DNA of 64,000 nucleotides from WTGA01 sp965214055 (GTDB lineage Bacteria > Pseudomonadota > Gammaproteobacteria > Arenicellales > Poriferihabitantaceae). Every line of letters begins with the position of its first letter. The stretch's first letter is position 1. A program made the position numbers and the translations under genes. Positions 53,312-62,061 of this stretch are shown here, piece by piece. The DNA lies in NCBI GenBank assembly GCA_965214055.1, contig OZ243931.1:62001-126000 (forward strand), read 5' to 3'. The notes under the pieces are model-generated. The model made no database searches, was not told the DNA's origin, and worked only from the letters and a program-made list of their open reading frames with translations.

Positions 53312-54115
53312 TTAACCGAGTCTGTCCAGCACCTGGTCGCTGTATTTTCTAGTCAGAGGGTGGGACTCACCCAGGATGGAAAAAATGGCGATCATGGACC
53401 GCACCGCCGTCTTTGTATCATTATTGCCAGCACTGTGCAATGACATGAACAACCGGATCGCCTCCTCATATTCATCATTGACCAGGTGGAGGGATGCGCG
53501 CTGAAACCGTGCCTGGCAATCCTCAGGATTTTCCAGGATACGCTTCTCGAGATCCTCCACGCCGGGTGCAAACTGCGCGGTCCGGATGAGATTGAGGTGG
53601 GTATACAGCAACTCAATTTCCGGATCATCCATCGCTTCGGCCGGCAGGTTTTCGAGGATCGAACAGGCCGTCACGATCTCTCCGTTTCCCACTGCCCTTT
53701 TTGCCTCCTCCAGGGATTTGTGAAATCCTGATCGCATTCCGGAATGGGAGGAGGCCACCTGGGGCACCCCGGCCTGGGGCAACCATTGTTCGATCTCGTT
53801 TCGGAAATGGGTTTCGGAAAATGCCCCGCGAATGGTGTTGACCACCGTTTCCCCAACGTAGATCTGTACGGTGGGAATACTGACGACATCCCGTTCCCTG
53901 GCAAAGGACCGGAACCGGTCGGTATCAAGCAGGGTCAGCAGAAACTGCCCGTTGAACTCATCCGCCAGTTTCACCAGGCGGGGCAGCAATTTCATGCAGG
54001 GTCCGGCATTTTCTGACCAGAAATACACCAGTACCGGACCCCTGGACGAGTTTTCAATGACCATTTTGTTGAACAGGTCCGGTGTGATATCAAAAATATA
54101 GCCCGACGGCGGCAT
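53312..54115 (-). CDS. YbbN/CnoX-like thioredoxin-domain protein
   Basis: 267 residues: an N-terminal thioredoxin fold (VLVYFWSENAGPCMKLLPRL, VSIPTVQIYVGETVVNTIRG) and a C-terminal TPR region (EDLEKRILENPEDCQARFQR). The redox site reads WSENAGPC: the first cysteine is replaced by alanine (A37) and only C40 remains. E. coli CnoX also lacks a CxxC motif and works as a chaperone rather than a classical thioredoxin. It lies 31 bp after the permease-hydrolase fusion gene, perhaps helping that protein fold, or by chance. Confidence 0.83.
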   Translation of the reverse strand: MPPSGYIFDITPDLFNKMVIENSSRGPVLVYFWSENAGPCMKLLPRLVKLADEFNGQFLLTLLDTDRFRSFARERDVVSIPTVQIYVGETVVNTIRGAFSETHFRNEIEQWLPQAGVPQVASSHSGMRSGFHKSLEEAKRAVGNGEIVTACSILENLPAEAMDDPEIELLYTHLNLIRTAQFAPGVEDLEKRILENPEDCQARFQRASLHLVNDEYEEAIRLFMSLHSAGNNDTKTAVRSMIAIFSILGESHPLTRKYSDQVLDRLG

Positions 54116-54146
54116 GGGCCCCTCACAGAGTCAGAAACAGAACGTA

Positions 54147-56933
54147 TCAGCTATTATCGCAGATCGACTTTTTGAAATCCGAAATCTTTCTCATCTCATA
54201 ACTGTCGTAGGTGCCGGGGTGGTCTCCATACCGGTCTGCAAATCTAAAAGCGGTGATTCCGTTGGTCATGGGGATCACATAATTGCCTCCGGCCCCCACC
54301 ATGGCGGTGATGGTGACTGAACACCCGTCCATGGCCTCGTAAGGCACCAGCCACATCGACATGTGGTACCTGGCCTCACCGCCTTCTCGATAATGCCAGC
54401 CGCTGGGCAGGCCGGAATGACGATTGACCACCATCATTTCCTGTACGACGTCCCGGCTGAGCAACTGGGCCCCTTTGTGTTGCCCCTGATTCCGCAACAA
54501 CCGGACAATCTTGCCAATCGAATCAATGGTGGGAATCATGGCATACCCCAGTTTGGGTATCTGATCCCTCTTTTCACGGTCGCGGGTATGCACAACGGGA
54601 AGATACCGGATTCCGATGGGTTGAAAGACTTCCTCGTTCATCATGTCCCACAACCTCACCTCCTCCCCTTCCCTTGATTTCAGATACCGGTCCATTGCAA
54701 AACTCAGTACAAAGGTATCATTGGTCCGGTATCTCAACACCTCGCCGGGCCCCCATGGATAGCGCCTGTACCGGGAAATCTCCCTGATTTTTCCCAGGGA
54801 GGTGGATTCTTTGAACACCCGGTGGGACGCCTCTTCCGTTTCATCGGGGTCGACATAATACGGTACGATTTCCGGAACCACGTCCCCAATCCCCGTGGCC
54901 ATGTTCAGTGCGTGCCGAAAGGTCACATCGTCCCAGCCATCGTGTGCTGCGCGGATGTCCACATAATCGAGTATCTTCTCATCCAGCACCTGATTGCCGT
55001 ATTTCTGCGCCAGCCGGGCCAACGTCACCGCTGCACCCAGAGACTTGGTCACCGAATAGACGGAATGACGCATTGCTTCACAATAGGGATAAGTCCCGAA
55101 ACGGGTCTGGCAATCCCACTGGTAAACAATGCCGTCCACAATCATGCCGCTGCTGCTGATATTCCCCTGGTTGTATGCGCCGTCAAAATACTCGATCAGT
55201 GATTCATTCCGTTCGGTGTAGAGTTCTGCCCAGGGCCGTCGTTGCAGGTTGGTTTTTGCAAACTCCAGGTACTCTTCAATCACATCTGTCGGCAAACGGG
55301 GGGTGTCCCGGGAAAATTCAAGCGGTGTCTGGCCCCATGCGGTAAATTTCTGCCGCAGGGACGACTCCTGGGTCACCTGAAAGCGCAGATTCGAAACCTT
55401 TCCGTCCCCATACAGGAACATGCCGAGGCCCTGGTGGGAATCGGCTCCATCCCGGCCCACCAGGGTAAACGGAAAAGACGCCCGGGAATATCCACCGTCG
55501 CCGGGTTCAGACCAGACCCGGCCCGGACCAACCAGGACGGCCCAGTCCGAATCTCCAGACTCCAGAAAGCCGGGTTCCATGGGGATGAGCGTCTTCCCAT
55601 GACTGGCCAGTCCGATTTCCAGATCCGGAATTTCTCCGAATCCGTACCGGGGCCTTCCTCCCGCCCGGTACCCGAGAATTTTCACAGCCCGGACCGCGAT
55701 GGTTCCTGCAAAGGCCTCGTGTGCAGGAAACTCATTCCCAAGGGGCATGAAGTGTGCATTGTGTATGGGGCCCGCTGGAAAGTCATCGGAAGAAAACAGT
55801 TCTTCTGTGGTCAGCATGGTTCGCAGGGCTCCTTTTTCCGGAGGGGTCCGGTCAATGACCAGTTCCTGCCGGGTTTCGGACGGGGTCCCGGGAATAAACT
55901 GGACCAGGTAAAGGCTCAGGCCAATGAGCAGGACGATGGGGGTATATCGGAAACCCCTGACCACCTGCCCCGGGTGAAGAATATACATCTGCTGCCTGGC
56001 AACGAGCCTGGGATTCGAGGCAATGGCCACCACGTCCGCCACCATAACCAGCAGGATATAGCAGGAAGCCAGGATCACTCCACACGCCTGGATCACCGGA
56101 ACATCCCGGGTGGTCAGGGAATTGACGAAAAGCGAGCCGATCCCCGGATAGACAAAAACAATTTCGACGATCACGATTCCCGCGATCAGGTGGGCAAAAC
56201 CCAGAGCCATCGCATTGATGACGGGTCCAATGTTATTCGGCAATGCATGAAACAGCAGTATTCGACGTGGCGGGACCCCTTTCAAAACCGCCATTTCTAT
56301 ATATTCAGAATCGAGCGTATTGATCAGCGAGGCGCGAACGATGCGCAGGACCGGGGGAATGGCCACAAAACAAAGCGTGAGGACAGGCAGTGTGACGGCA
56401 TGCAGTCTGTCGAACAAGGGCGCGTCATCCTCAAACAGGGACAGGCTCGGAAAAACATCGAATTTCACAGCCAGTACCGCAATCACCGCATACCCCACCA
56501 GAAACTCGGGAATCGACAACATGGTGGTACTGGCAATGACCAGTGCCCGGTCTTTGGGCTGATGACGATTCAGGGCGGAAAATAACCCCAGGGCAATCGC
56601 CACGGGAAAGGCAACGATGGCGGCAACCAGTGCCAGCCAGAGACTGCGCTGCAATCTCAACTGGATAACCGGCGTAATTTCATAGCCCGACCACGAGAGA
56701 CCGAAATCCCCCCGCAGCGCATCCCCGAGCCAGAGCACGAAGCGGCTGACCAGTGGAAGGTACAGACCCAGTTTTTCCCGAATGACCTCTGCCGTGGCCA
56801 TGGTATAGCTCCGCCCCAGAATCTGGGTGGCAAAATCCCCGGGCATCAGGTCGGTGAATACAAAAATGAAAAATGAGGTACAGACGAGCGCCAGGAAACC
56901 ATGCAGAACCCGCCTGGTGACGAGGCTAAGCAT
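54147..56933 (-). CDS. fusion of a DppB-type ABC permease with a serine hydrolase
   Basis: A 928-residue protein. Residues 1-310 are a six-span DppB-type permease (HGFLALVCTSFFIFVFTDLM, coupling loop LKGVPPRRILLFHALPN, VYPGIGSLFVNSLTTRDVP). A seventh hydrophobic segment (331-348) follows, then a beta-rich domain (about 395-525) and a beta-lactamase-fold hydrolase (about 545-928) with SxxK at S627-K630 and YRTND near 735. A seventh span would put the hydrolase outside the inner membrane, in the periplasm. No DppC, ATPase or binding-protein gene accompanies it, so it must borrow partners, perhaps from one of the two Dpp-type importers. The hydrolase half matches 50586-52322. Confidence 0.88.
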   Translation of the reverse strand: MLSLVTRRVLHGFLALVCTSFFIFVFTDLMPGDFATQILGRSYTMATAEVIREKLGLYLPLVSRFVLWLGDALRGDFGLSWSGYEITPVIQLRLQRSLWLALVAAIVAFPVAIALGLFSALNRHQPKDRALVIASTTMLSIPEFLVGYAVIAVLAVKFDVFPSLSLFEDDAPLFDRLHAVTLPVLTLCFVAIPPVLRIVRASLINTLDSEYIEMAVLKGVPPRRILLFHALPNNIGPVINAMALGFAHLIAGIVIVEIVFVYPGIGSLFVNSLTTRDVPVIQACGVILASCYILLVMVADVVAIASNPRLVARQQMYILHPGQVVRGFRYTPIVLLIGLSLYLVQFIPGTPSETRQELVIDRTPPEKGALRTMLTTEELFSSDDFPAGPIHNAHFMPLGNEFPAHEAFAGTIAVRAVKILGYRAGGRPRYGFGEIPDLEIGLASHGKTLIPMEPGFLESGDSDWAVLVGPGRVWSEPGDGGYSRASFPFTLVGRDGADSHQGLGMFLYGDGKVSNLRFQVTQESSLRQKFTAWGQTPLEFSRDTPRLPTDVIEEYLEFAKTNLQRRPWAELYTERNESLIEYFDGAYNQGNISSSGMIVDGIVYQWDCQTRFGTYPYCEAMRHSVYSVTKSLGAAVTLARLAQKYGNQVLDEKILDYVDIRAAHDGWDDVTFRHALNMATGIGDVVPEIVPYYVDPDETEEASHRVFKESTSLGKIREISRYRRYPWGPGEVLRYRTNDTFVLSFAMDRYLKSREGEEVRLWDMMNEEVFQPIGIRYLPVVHTRDREKRDQIPKLGYAMIPTIDSIGKIVRLLRNQGQHKGAQLLSRDVVQEMMVVNRHSGLPSGWHYREGGEARYHMSMWLVPYEAMDGCSVTITAMVGAGGNYVIPMTNGITAFRFADRYGDHPGTYDSYEMRKISDFKKSICDNS

Positions 56934-57387
56934 TCACATTCCCAAAGTGCTTCCGGGCCCTGGGTCCTGATGGGTTCATACTCAAATAACCGACAAAAAT
57001 AATGGAGATGCGGAACACATTAACAAATTTCTCCCGAATCCGGAAAGACTTCCGTTGTTTTTCCAGGGACGATTGTTTCGATATGGGTGCCGGCGGTCCA
57101 TCACGTGGTGTCAGGGGTTTCATCCCGGTTGCTTTAACATCCCTGAATACGGCCTGGAATCTTCAATCGCGCCCATGCATTTGCACCGAAGACAGGAATT
57201 CCCGGAGGCGGTCCCTGGACGGTGGAAAAATGTATTGATCACCGTCAAGGCCCTGCGCCATCCAACACCCGGGGCAACATCGAAGCTGAAATATGGTATC
57301 GTCAGGGGGCCTGAAACAGCCTGGTGCCTGAGTGGAAACGGCATCCGGGCAAGCGTTTCCATCGCAAAGTACATTTTGTCTCTCACA
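56934..57387. other. divergent intergenic region, permease-hydrolase fusion / dgkA
   Basis: About 450 bases between divergent start codons. The dgkA frame is open upstream for 111 codons, but the sequence there has no family resemblance. No clear promoter, terminator or repeat was found. Confidence 0.3.
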
Positions 57388-57774
57388 ATGGTCCTCCCTG
57401 AACAGCCAGAACCGGCAAAAGGCCTGTCAAGGATCTGGAAAGCATGGTTCTATTCCCTTTCCGGGCTTCGACTGGCGATGCGGGACGAGGCCGCATTCAG
57501 ACAGGAACTGCTGCTTGCTGCCGGACTGTCCATCGTCTGTATTTTCCTGCCTGTTGAGCGCTGGCTGATGGGATTGCTGTTACTCAGTCATGTCCTGGTA
57601 CTGATTGTGGAACTGCTCAATACGGCCATCGAGGCGGTTGTCGACCAGGCATTTCCGGGATTCCATGAAAAGGCCAAAAAGGCCAAGGACTGTGCGAGTG
57701 CCGCAGTGCTGCTGTCCTTGCTGACCAGTGGTGGCATCTGGTGTTATGCCCTGTTCACAATCTGGATGAACTAG
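57388..57774 (+). CDS. dgkA: diacylglycerol kinase
   Basis: Small integral membrane kinase of 128 residues, normal length, that phosphorylates diacylglycerol to phosphatidic acid. The conserved core is VELLNTAIEAVVDQAFPGFH followed by EKAKKAKDCASAAVLL, matching the E. coli DgkA active-site helices (NSAIEAVVD, AKDMGSAAV). Three membrane helices are evident. The ATG at 57388 is chosen because the family begins here. It lies 12 bp before an acyl-CoA dehydrogenase gene. Confidence 0.93.
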   Translation: MVLPEQPEPAKGLSRIWKAWFYSLSGLRLAMRDEAAFRQELLLAAGLSIVCIFLPVERWLMGLLLLSHVLVLIVELLNTAIEAVVDQAFPGFHEKAKKAKDCASAAVLLSLLTSGGIWCYALFTIWMN

Positions 57775-57786
57775 AATCCGACTGAA

Positions 57787-58968
57787 ATGAACCCCACTCC
57801 CTGCATTGATGAGTTTCGGGCCGAGGTGAGGGCCTATATCCGAACGCATTTGCCTGTTGAACTGCGAAAACTGGTTGAAGCGGAACGCATGGACATTCCA
57901 AAGGAACTGCAGCGGCACTGGCATCGACGGCTGCAGGTCAAAAACTGGGGTTGCCCGGGCTGGCCCGGGGAATACGGGGGCCCAGGCTGGTCCGATTGGC
58001 AGCAGTACGTCTTCGAACGGGAAATCGCTCTGGCCGACGCCCCACGGCCCATGGTCTACGGGACCGGGATGCTGGGGCCCACCCTCATGGAATTCGGCAC
58101 CGAAGAGCAAAAGCGGGAAATTCTTCCCCGAATCCGGAATGCGGATGATTTCTGGTGCCAGGGCTATTCTGAACCCGGTGCCGGGTCTGACCTGGCCTCA
58201 CTACAGTGCAGAGCCATCCGCGATGGCGGAAATTACGTGATCAATGGAACAAAAATGTGGACCAGCGAGGCCCATATCGCGGACCGCATGTTTGGCCTGT
58301 TTCGCACGGACTCTTCCGGTAAGAAACAATATGGCATTACCTTCCTGTTGCTGGACATGAATACAGAAGGGATTGATGTACACCCGATCAAGACCTACGA
58401 TGGCGCCGGCCCGGAAATCAATCAGGTCTTTTTCAGGGATGTCCGGGTCCCCGTGCAAAACCGGGTCGGCGAGGAAAACCAGGGCTGGGGGATTGCCAAA
58501 TACCTGTTGAGCCTGGAACGTTTCGGCACCGCGGAAGTCTCCCGCTCCCTGCGAACCCTGGAACGCCTGAAACAGTTTGTCCACACCATCGGGAAAAGCA
58601 ACCCGTCCTGGGCGGACCAGGGCGATATCGGATACCGGCTGAACCAGTGTGAAATCGAGTTGCGTGCCCTGGAGTTGACGGAATATCGCCTGCTCTTCGG
58701 GTCCGAGCCCGCGGGAGCCGAAGCATCCCTGCTGAAATTACGCGGCACCGAGGTCCAAAACCGGATACTTGAACTGTTCCATGACATCACCGGGGAATAT
58801 GCCTTGATTGACGGTTCAGACCCGGATTCGGTTGCCCATCTCCCGGGTGCCCTGCCCCAGGCAGGCTTCATTGCCAGAGCGCATTTCAATTTTCGCAAAA
58901 CAGAAATTTATGCCGGCTCCAGCGAAATCCAGAAAAACATTATTGCCAAGGCAGTACTTGGACTGTAG
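57787..58968 (+). CDS. acyl-CoA dehydrogenase, probable large subunit of a heteromeric pair
   Basis: 393 residues. Middle domain: WCQGYSEPGAGSDLASLQCR and YVINGTKMWTSEAHIADRMF. The late position that holds the catalytic Glu in many family members reads YAGSSEIQKNI, with Ala there, so the base may lie elsewhere. It is followed after 7 bases by a second, more divergent acyl-CoA dehydrogenase gene, as in alpha2beta2 enzymes such as the steroid-degrading FadE pairs of actinobacteria. It may feed acyl groups to, or act on acyl-ACP in, the PKS locus downstream. Confidence 0.85.
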   Translation: MNPTPCIDEFRAEVRAYIRTHLPVELRKLVEAERMDIPKELQRHWHRRLQVKNWGCPGWPGEYGGPGWSDWQQYVFEREIALADAPRPMVYGTGMLGPTLMEFGTEEQKREILPRIRNADDFWCQGYSEPGAGSDLASLQCRAIRDGGNYVINGTKMWTSEAHIADRMFGLFRTDSSGKKQYGITFLLLDMNTEGIDVHPIKTYDGAGPEINQVFFRDVRVPVQNRVGEENQGWGIAKYLLSLERFGTAEVSRSLRTLERLKQFVHTIGKSNPSWADQGDIGYRLNQCEIELRALELTEYRLLFGSEPAGAEASLLKLRGTEVQNRILELFHDITGEYALIDGSDPDSVAHLPGALPQAGFIARAHFNFRKTEIYAGSSEIQKNIIAKAVLGL

Positions 58969-58975
58969 GGACGGC

Positions 58976-60118
58976 ATGTTTTTACTGAGCGAAGAACAGG
59001 AATTGATCCGAAGCAGCGTATCCCGGTATATAGCGGAGCAGTTTTCATTTCGCCACCGACAGCGGATTCTGGACAGTAAAGAGGGATATGATCGTGACCA
59101 GTGGCGCCAGTTCGCCGAACTTGGCTGGCTGGGCATGGCCATTCCTGAAGAATATGGAGGGTATGGCGGGAACATCGTGGACATCGCGCTGGTCTGCCAG
59201 GAATTCGCCAAAGCCCTGCTCATCTCTCCGTACCTGACGACCATTGGCGTAGCCCGCGCCGCGTTGGTCCTGTCGGCCAGCGACCCCCAGAAAGCGTGCT
59301 ATCTACGCCAGATCGCGGAAGGCCGGGCCATCATTGCCTGTGCATTGAATGAACAGGAAAACCCGTCCTCCCCGATACAAACCTGGGCCGGCCAGTCCGG
59401 AAATGAGTATATCCTCAATGGCTGCAAGCGCCTGGTTCCTTTCGGCCACCAGGCGGACTATCTCATTGCCAGCGCCCTGCTGGACGGAGAGGTCACGCTG
59501 TTCATCGTTCCGTCCCACTCCCAGGGCGTAATCAAACGACCCTACAAGCTGTACGACGGGCGACGGGCCGCGGACATCGAATTATCCGACGTCACGCTTG
59601 GCCAGGACCAGGTCCTTCCCGGCGGCACCGGCGAGAACATTGCCACGGTGCAGGATATTGAAACCGCATTACTGTGCGCCGAAGCCTCGGCGATGATGTG
59701 GGAGATCCATCACCAGACCCTGAACTACATGAAGCGGCGTGAACAGTTCGGACAGACTTTAAGCCAGATGCCCGCGCTGCAGCATCGCATTGTCGACCTC
59801 TATGTCCAATGCCAGCTGGCGCAATCCATGGCCGAAAGCGCGGTGCTGGCGGCGGACGGCAGCCTGCCTGCGGCAGACCGCATGCGAGAGATTTCAGCAG
59901 CCAAGGTACACATTGCAGAACAGGGGCGCCTCGTCGGCAAAGAAGGCATCCAGCTTCACGGAGGCATGGGAATGACCGATGACATGGCGGTGGGGCACTA
60001 TCTGAAAAGAATCACCGGTATCGCCCAAATGAACGGCAACGTGAACTGGCACCGTGATCGGTATGGCCGCCTGGACCCTTTTCAACCGAATGCACCCCCT
60101 GTCCAACCGGAGAACTAA
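58976..60118 (+). CDS. acyl-CoA dehydrogenase, probable small or divergent subunit
   Basis: 380 residues starting at MFLLSEEQELIRSSVSRYI; the frame is open further upstream inside the previous gene without family sequence. Recognisable parts are GWLGMAIPEEYGGYGGNIVD, the C-terminal KRREQFGQTLSQMPALQHRI and GKEGIQLHGGMGMTDDMAVG. The FAD-domain middle region is degenerate (IACALNEQENPSSPIQTWAG) and the late catalytic segment is absent (RITGIAQMNGNVNWHRDR). This asymmetry with its neighbour supports a heteromeric enzyme in which only one subunit type supplies each catalytic element. Confidence 0.83.
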   Translation: MFLLSEEQELIRSSVSRYIAEQFSFRHRQRILDSKEGYDRDQWRQFAELGWLGMAIPEEYGGYGGNIVDIALVCQEFAKALLISPYLTTIGVARAALVLSASDPQKACYLRQIAEGRAIIACALNEQENPSSPIQTWAGQSGNEYILNGCKRLVPFGHQADYLIASALLDGEVTLFIVPSHSQGVIKRPYKLYDGRRAADIELSDVTLGQDQVLPGGTGENIATVQDIETALLCAEASAMMWEIHHQTLNYMKRREQFGQTLSQMPALQHRIVDLYVQCQLAQSMAESAVLAADGSLPAADRMREISAAKVHIAEQGRLVGKEGIQLHGGMGMTDDMAVGHYLKRITGIAQMNGNVNWHRDRYGRLDPFQPNAPPVQPEN

Positions 60119-60672
60119 CCACCGAAAGGTTCCCAAAACAATGTTGTCCCCCCCGTGGGTAGACTGGTTCCGGATGCAAAACGCACCCACATGGAAATAC
60201 CGCATCCGCTGGCTCGCCCGTCATAAAAAACCCGGTCAGCAACCCGGAAATCCCGTGTCATCCACAGCATCAATCAACGCCCGGTGTGGACAGCCACCAG
60301 ACAAAGGAAATCACTCTCGTTGACATCCGTTCCCTTTCCCAGCCATTCTTTCTCCGTCTGAAAAATGGGAAAAACCAAGGGAGTTGAAAAATCCAGTCGA
60401 AAACTTTCTCCGAAAAAACAGGCTACTATTTGCCCAATTTCATCATTCAGGTGAAGTGGGATGAAGAAGACAACCTGTCCCAGGAATTGAACCACCCAAG
60501 GAGGGTACCCGGCGGTTCTCGCTTCTTTCCGGAACACTCCCCATTACCCGCCCGATGCGCAAGCGGGTTCCTGTCCCCATGAGAAACCAGTCCACAGAAA
60601 AACCAGCAATCTTACCGCTGCCCGGCTGAAATTGTTTTCCGGTGGGAATTGTCAGGGGTCACACAAAAATTT
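60119..60672. other. non-coding stretch before the ACP gene
   Basis: About 550 bases with no credible reading frame, no intrinsic terminator and no strong repeat. It separates the acyl-CoA dehydrogenase pair from the ACP gene and ends at the ACP promoter. Confidence 0.3.
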
Positions 60673-60702
60673 TTGACAGCTTTCTCTCCCTCATATTACA
60701 AT
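60673..60702 (+). promoter_or_regulatory. promoter of the ACP gene
   Basis: Perfect TTGACA (60673-60678) and TACAAT (60697-60702, five of six) separated by 18 bases. A start near 60709 gives a leader of about 46 bases containing GGGAGA before the ATG at 60755. Confidence 0.65.
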
Positions 60703-60754
60703 GCGCCCTTCAATCAACCTGCCAACAGGAGTTTTTCCTGGGAGACAAACAATC

Positions 60755-60976
60755 ATGAGCAATATTGAAAAAAGAATTGGAGACCTCGTCGAGGAACATT
60801 TGGGTATTTCCGATCGATCTCACCTGGACGTCAATGTCAGTGAGTTGGGGCTGAACTCGATGGATGGCGTCAATTTTCTGAAAACCGTCAACCAGGAATT
60901 CTCTGTTAACATTTCTCCTGAAGATGCTGCAGGCTTTTCTAAACTGAGAGATCTGATCAACCATCTTGAGGGGTGA
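60755..60976 (+). CDS. stand-alone acyl carrier protein
   Basis: ACP of 73 residues. The phosphopantetheine attachment site is S35 in LGLNSMDGVNFL, a variant of the DSL motif with Asn before the Ser. Flanking helices EKRIGDLVEEHLGISD and LRDLINHLEG complete the fold. It differs from housekeeping AcpP (DSLDTVE) and is followed by a phosphopantetheinyl transferase gene and, further on, a PKS, so it more likely belongs to secondary metabolism. Own promoter upstream. Confidence 0.88.
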   Translation: MSNIEKRIGDLVEEHLGISDRSHLDVNVSELGLNSMDGVNFLKTVNQEFSVNISPEDAAGFSKLRDLINHLEG

Positions 60977-61145
60977 ACTCTCACAGTCCGAACACTGCTT
61001 TGTAGAAGAGTGTTCCGGGCGATAACCGCGCAAACCGATTGCATCAGGTTGCATCAGGAAAGCCGGGAGTTGGCTTTGTCTGGCGGATGCCTGCGTTTGA
61101 GACATCTGGAAATTAAAGCTGTACTCCCCGGAATCCCGCTTCGCC

Positions 61146-61904
61146 ATGCCTGCCAACATTTCCTGGGTCAGCGAGTTCTGTGAAACGGGGGATGTCCGGG
61201 TTGTACATGTTGACCTGACCCCCCAGGCAGATTGTGAAGCCCACGCTTTGTCGTGGCTTGGCGAGGATGAACGGGACCGCTGGCGCCGATACCGATACAA
61301 CCGTCCCCGCCGGGAATTCGCCCTTTGCCGTGCTGCCCTGCGGTCTGCCCTGTGCCGACAGCTCGACTGCAGGAACTCACAACTCACGTTCGGCACCACC
61401 CGGCATGGAAAGCCTTTTGCCCTGACAGGCGGGGTGCCGGCCTCAATCAGCTTCAATGTCAGCCACAGCGGAAAACATGGGCTGATTGGCATTGCACCCC
61501 AGGGACGTCTCGGCGTGGATGTGGAGGAACGCACCCCTCACATTGATGCCGAAGGAATCGGCAAGATGGTGTTTGGCCGGTACGAACAAAAAGACTTCTC
61601 CCTGACGAGAGAGGATGAAAAGAATCATTTCTTCTTTATGCTCTGGACGCTCAAGGAAGCACTGATCAAGGCCCTCGGAACGGGGTTTTCCCTGGACCCC
61701 TCCCGGTTCGAGATTCCCGCAGCCATGCGACTCGGCGCAAGAAACGGCCTGTTTCGGTTTCCCCATTTGCCAACTGTCACATGGAAACTCGAAAATCTGG
61801 GCAACCCCGATTTTGCGGCCACCCTTGCTCACGAACTGGACCCGGCCCCTGCCCAGAGGGTGAATGGAAAACAGGATGCTCCGCGATTGAGTGCCTGGAG
61901 CTGA
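61146..61904 (+). CDS. Sfp-type 4'-phosphopantetheinyl transferase
   Basis: 252 residues. Sfp-family motifs are RREFALCRAALRSAL, ISFNVSHSGKHGLIGI, the metal-binding LGVDVEER and FFMLWTLKEALIKALGTG. It would transfer phosphopantetheine from CoA to the serine of ACP and PKS carrier domains. Its placement between the ACP and the PKS makes it the likely activator of both. The broad-specificity Sfp type, rather than AcpS, is what carrier-protein assembly lines use. Confidence 0.9.
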   Translation: MPANISWVSEFCETGDVRVVHVDLTPQADCEAHALSWLGEDERDRWRRYRYNRPRREFALCRAALRSALCRQLDCRNSQLTFGTTRHGKPFALTGGVPASISFNVSHSGKHGLIGIAPQGRLGVDVEERTPHIDAEGIGKMVFGRYEQKDFSLTREDEKNHFFFMLWTLKEALIKALGTGFSLDPSRFEIPAAMRLGARNGLFRFPHLPTVTWKLENLGNPDFAATLAHELDPAPAQRVNGKQDAPRLSAWS

Positions 61905-62061
61905 CAGTTTTCGAATTGTTGGAAACCCTCATTCCCGGGCACCCCCGCACCTCCCTGGCCGAAAAGACCCCCGGAGAAATAGCCCTCCACCATAGAGAAA
62001 TTTCGCGCAATCCCGCTGACTGCAAGACCCGGACGTTGGTTTTGAACCCTGAACGGTCAGC

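Noticed and set aside
55242..56585. 447-codon plus-strand frame within the permease-hydrolase region
   Set aside because: It is antisense to the fusion gene; the frame on the minus strand has continuous permease and hydrolase motifs.
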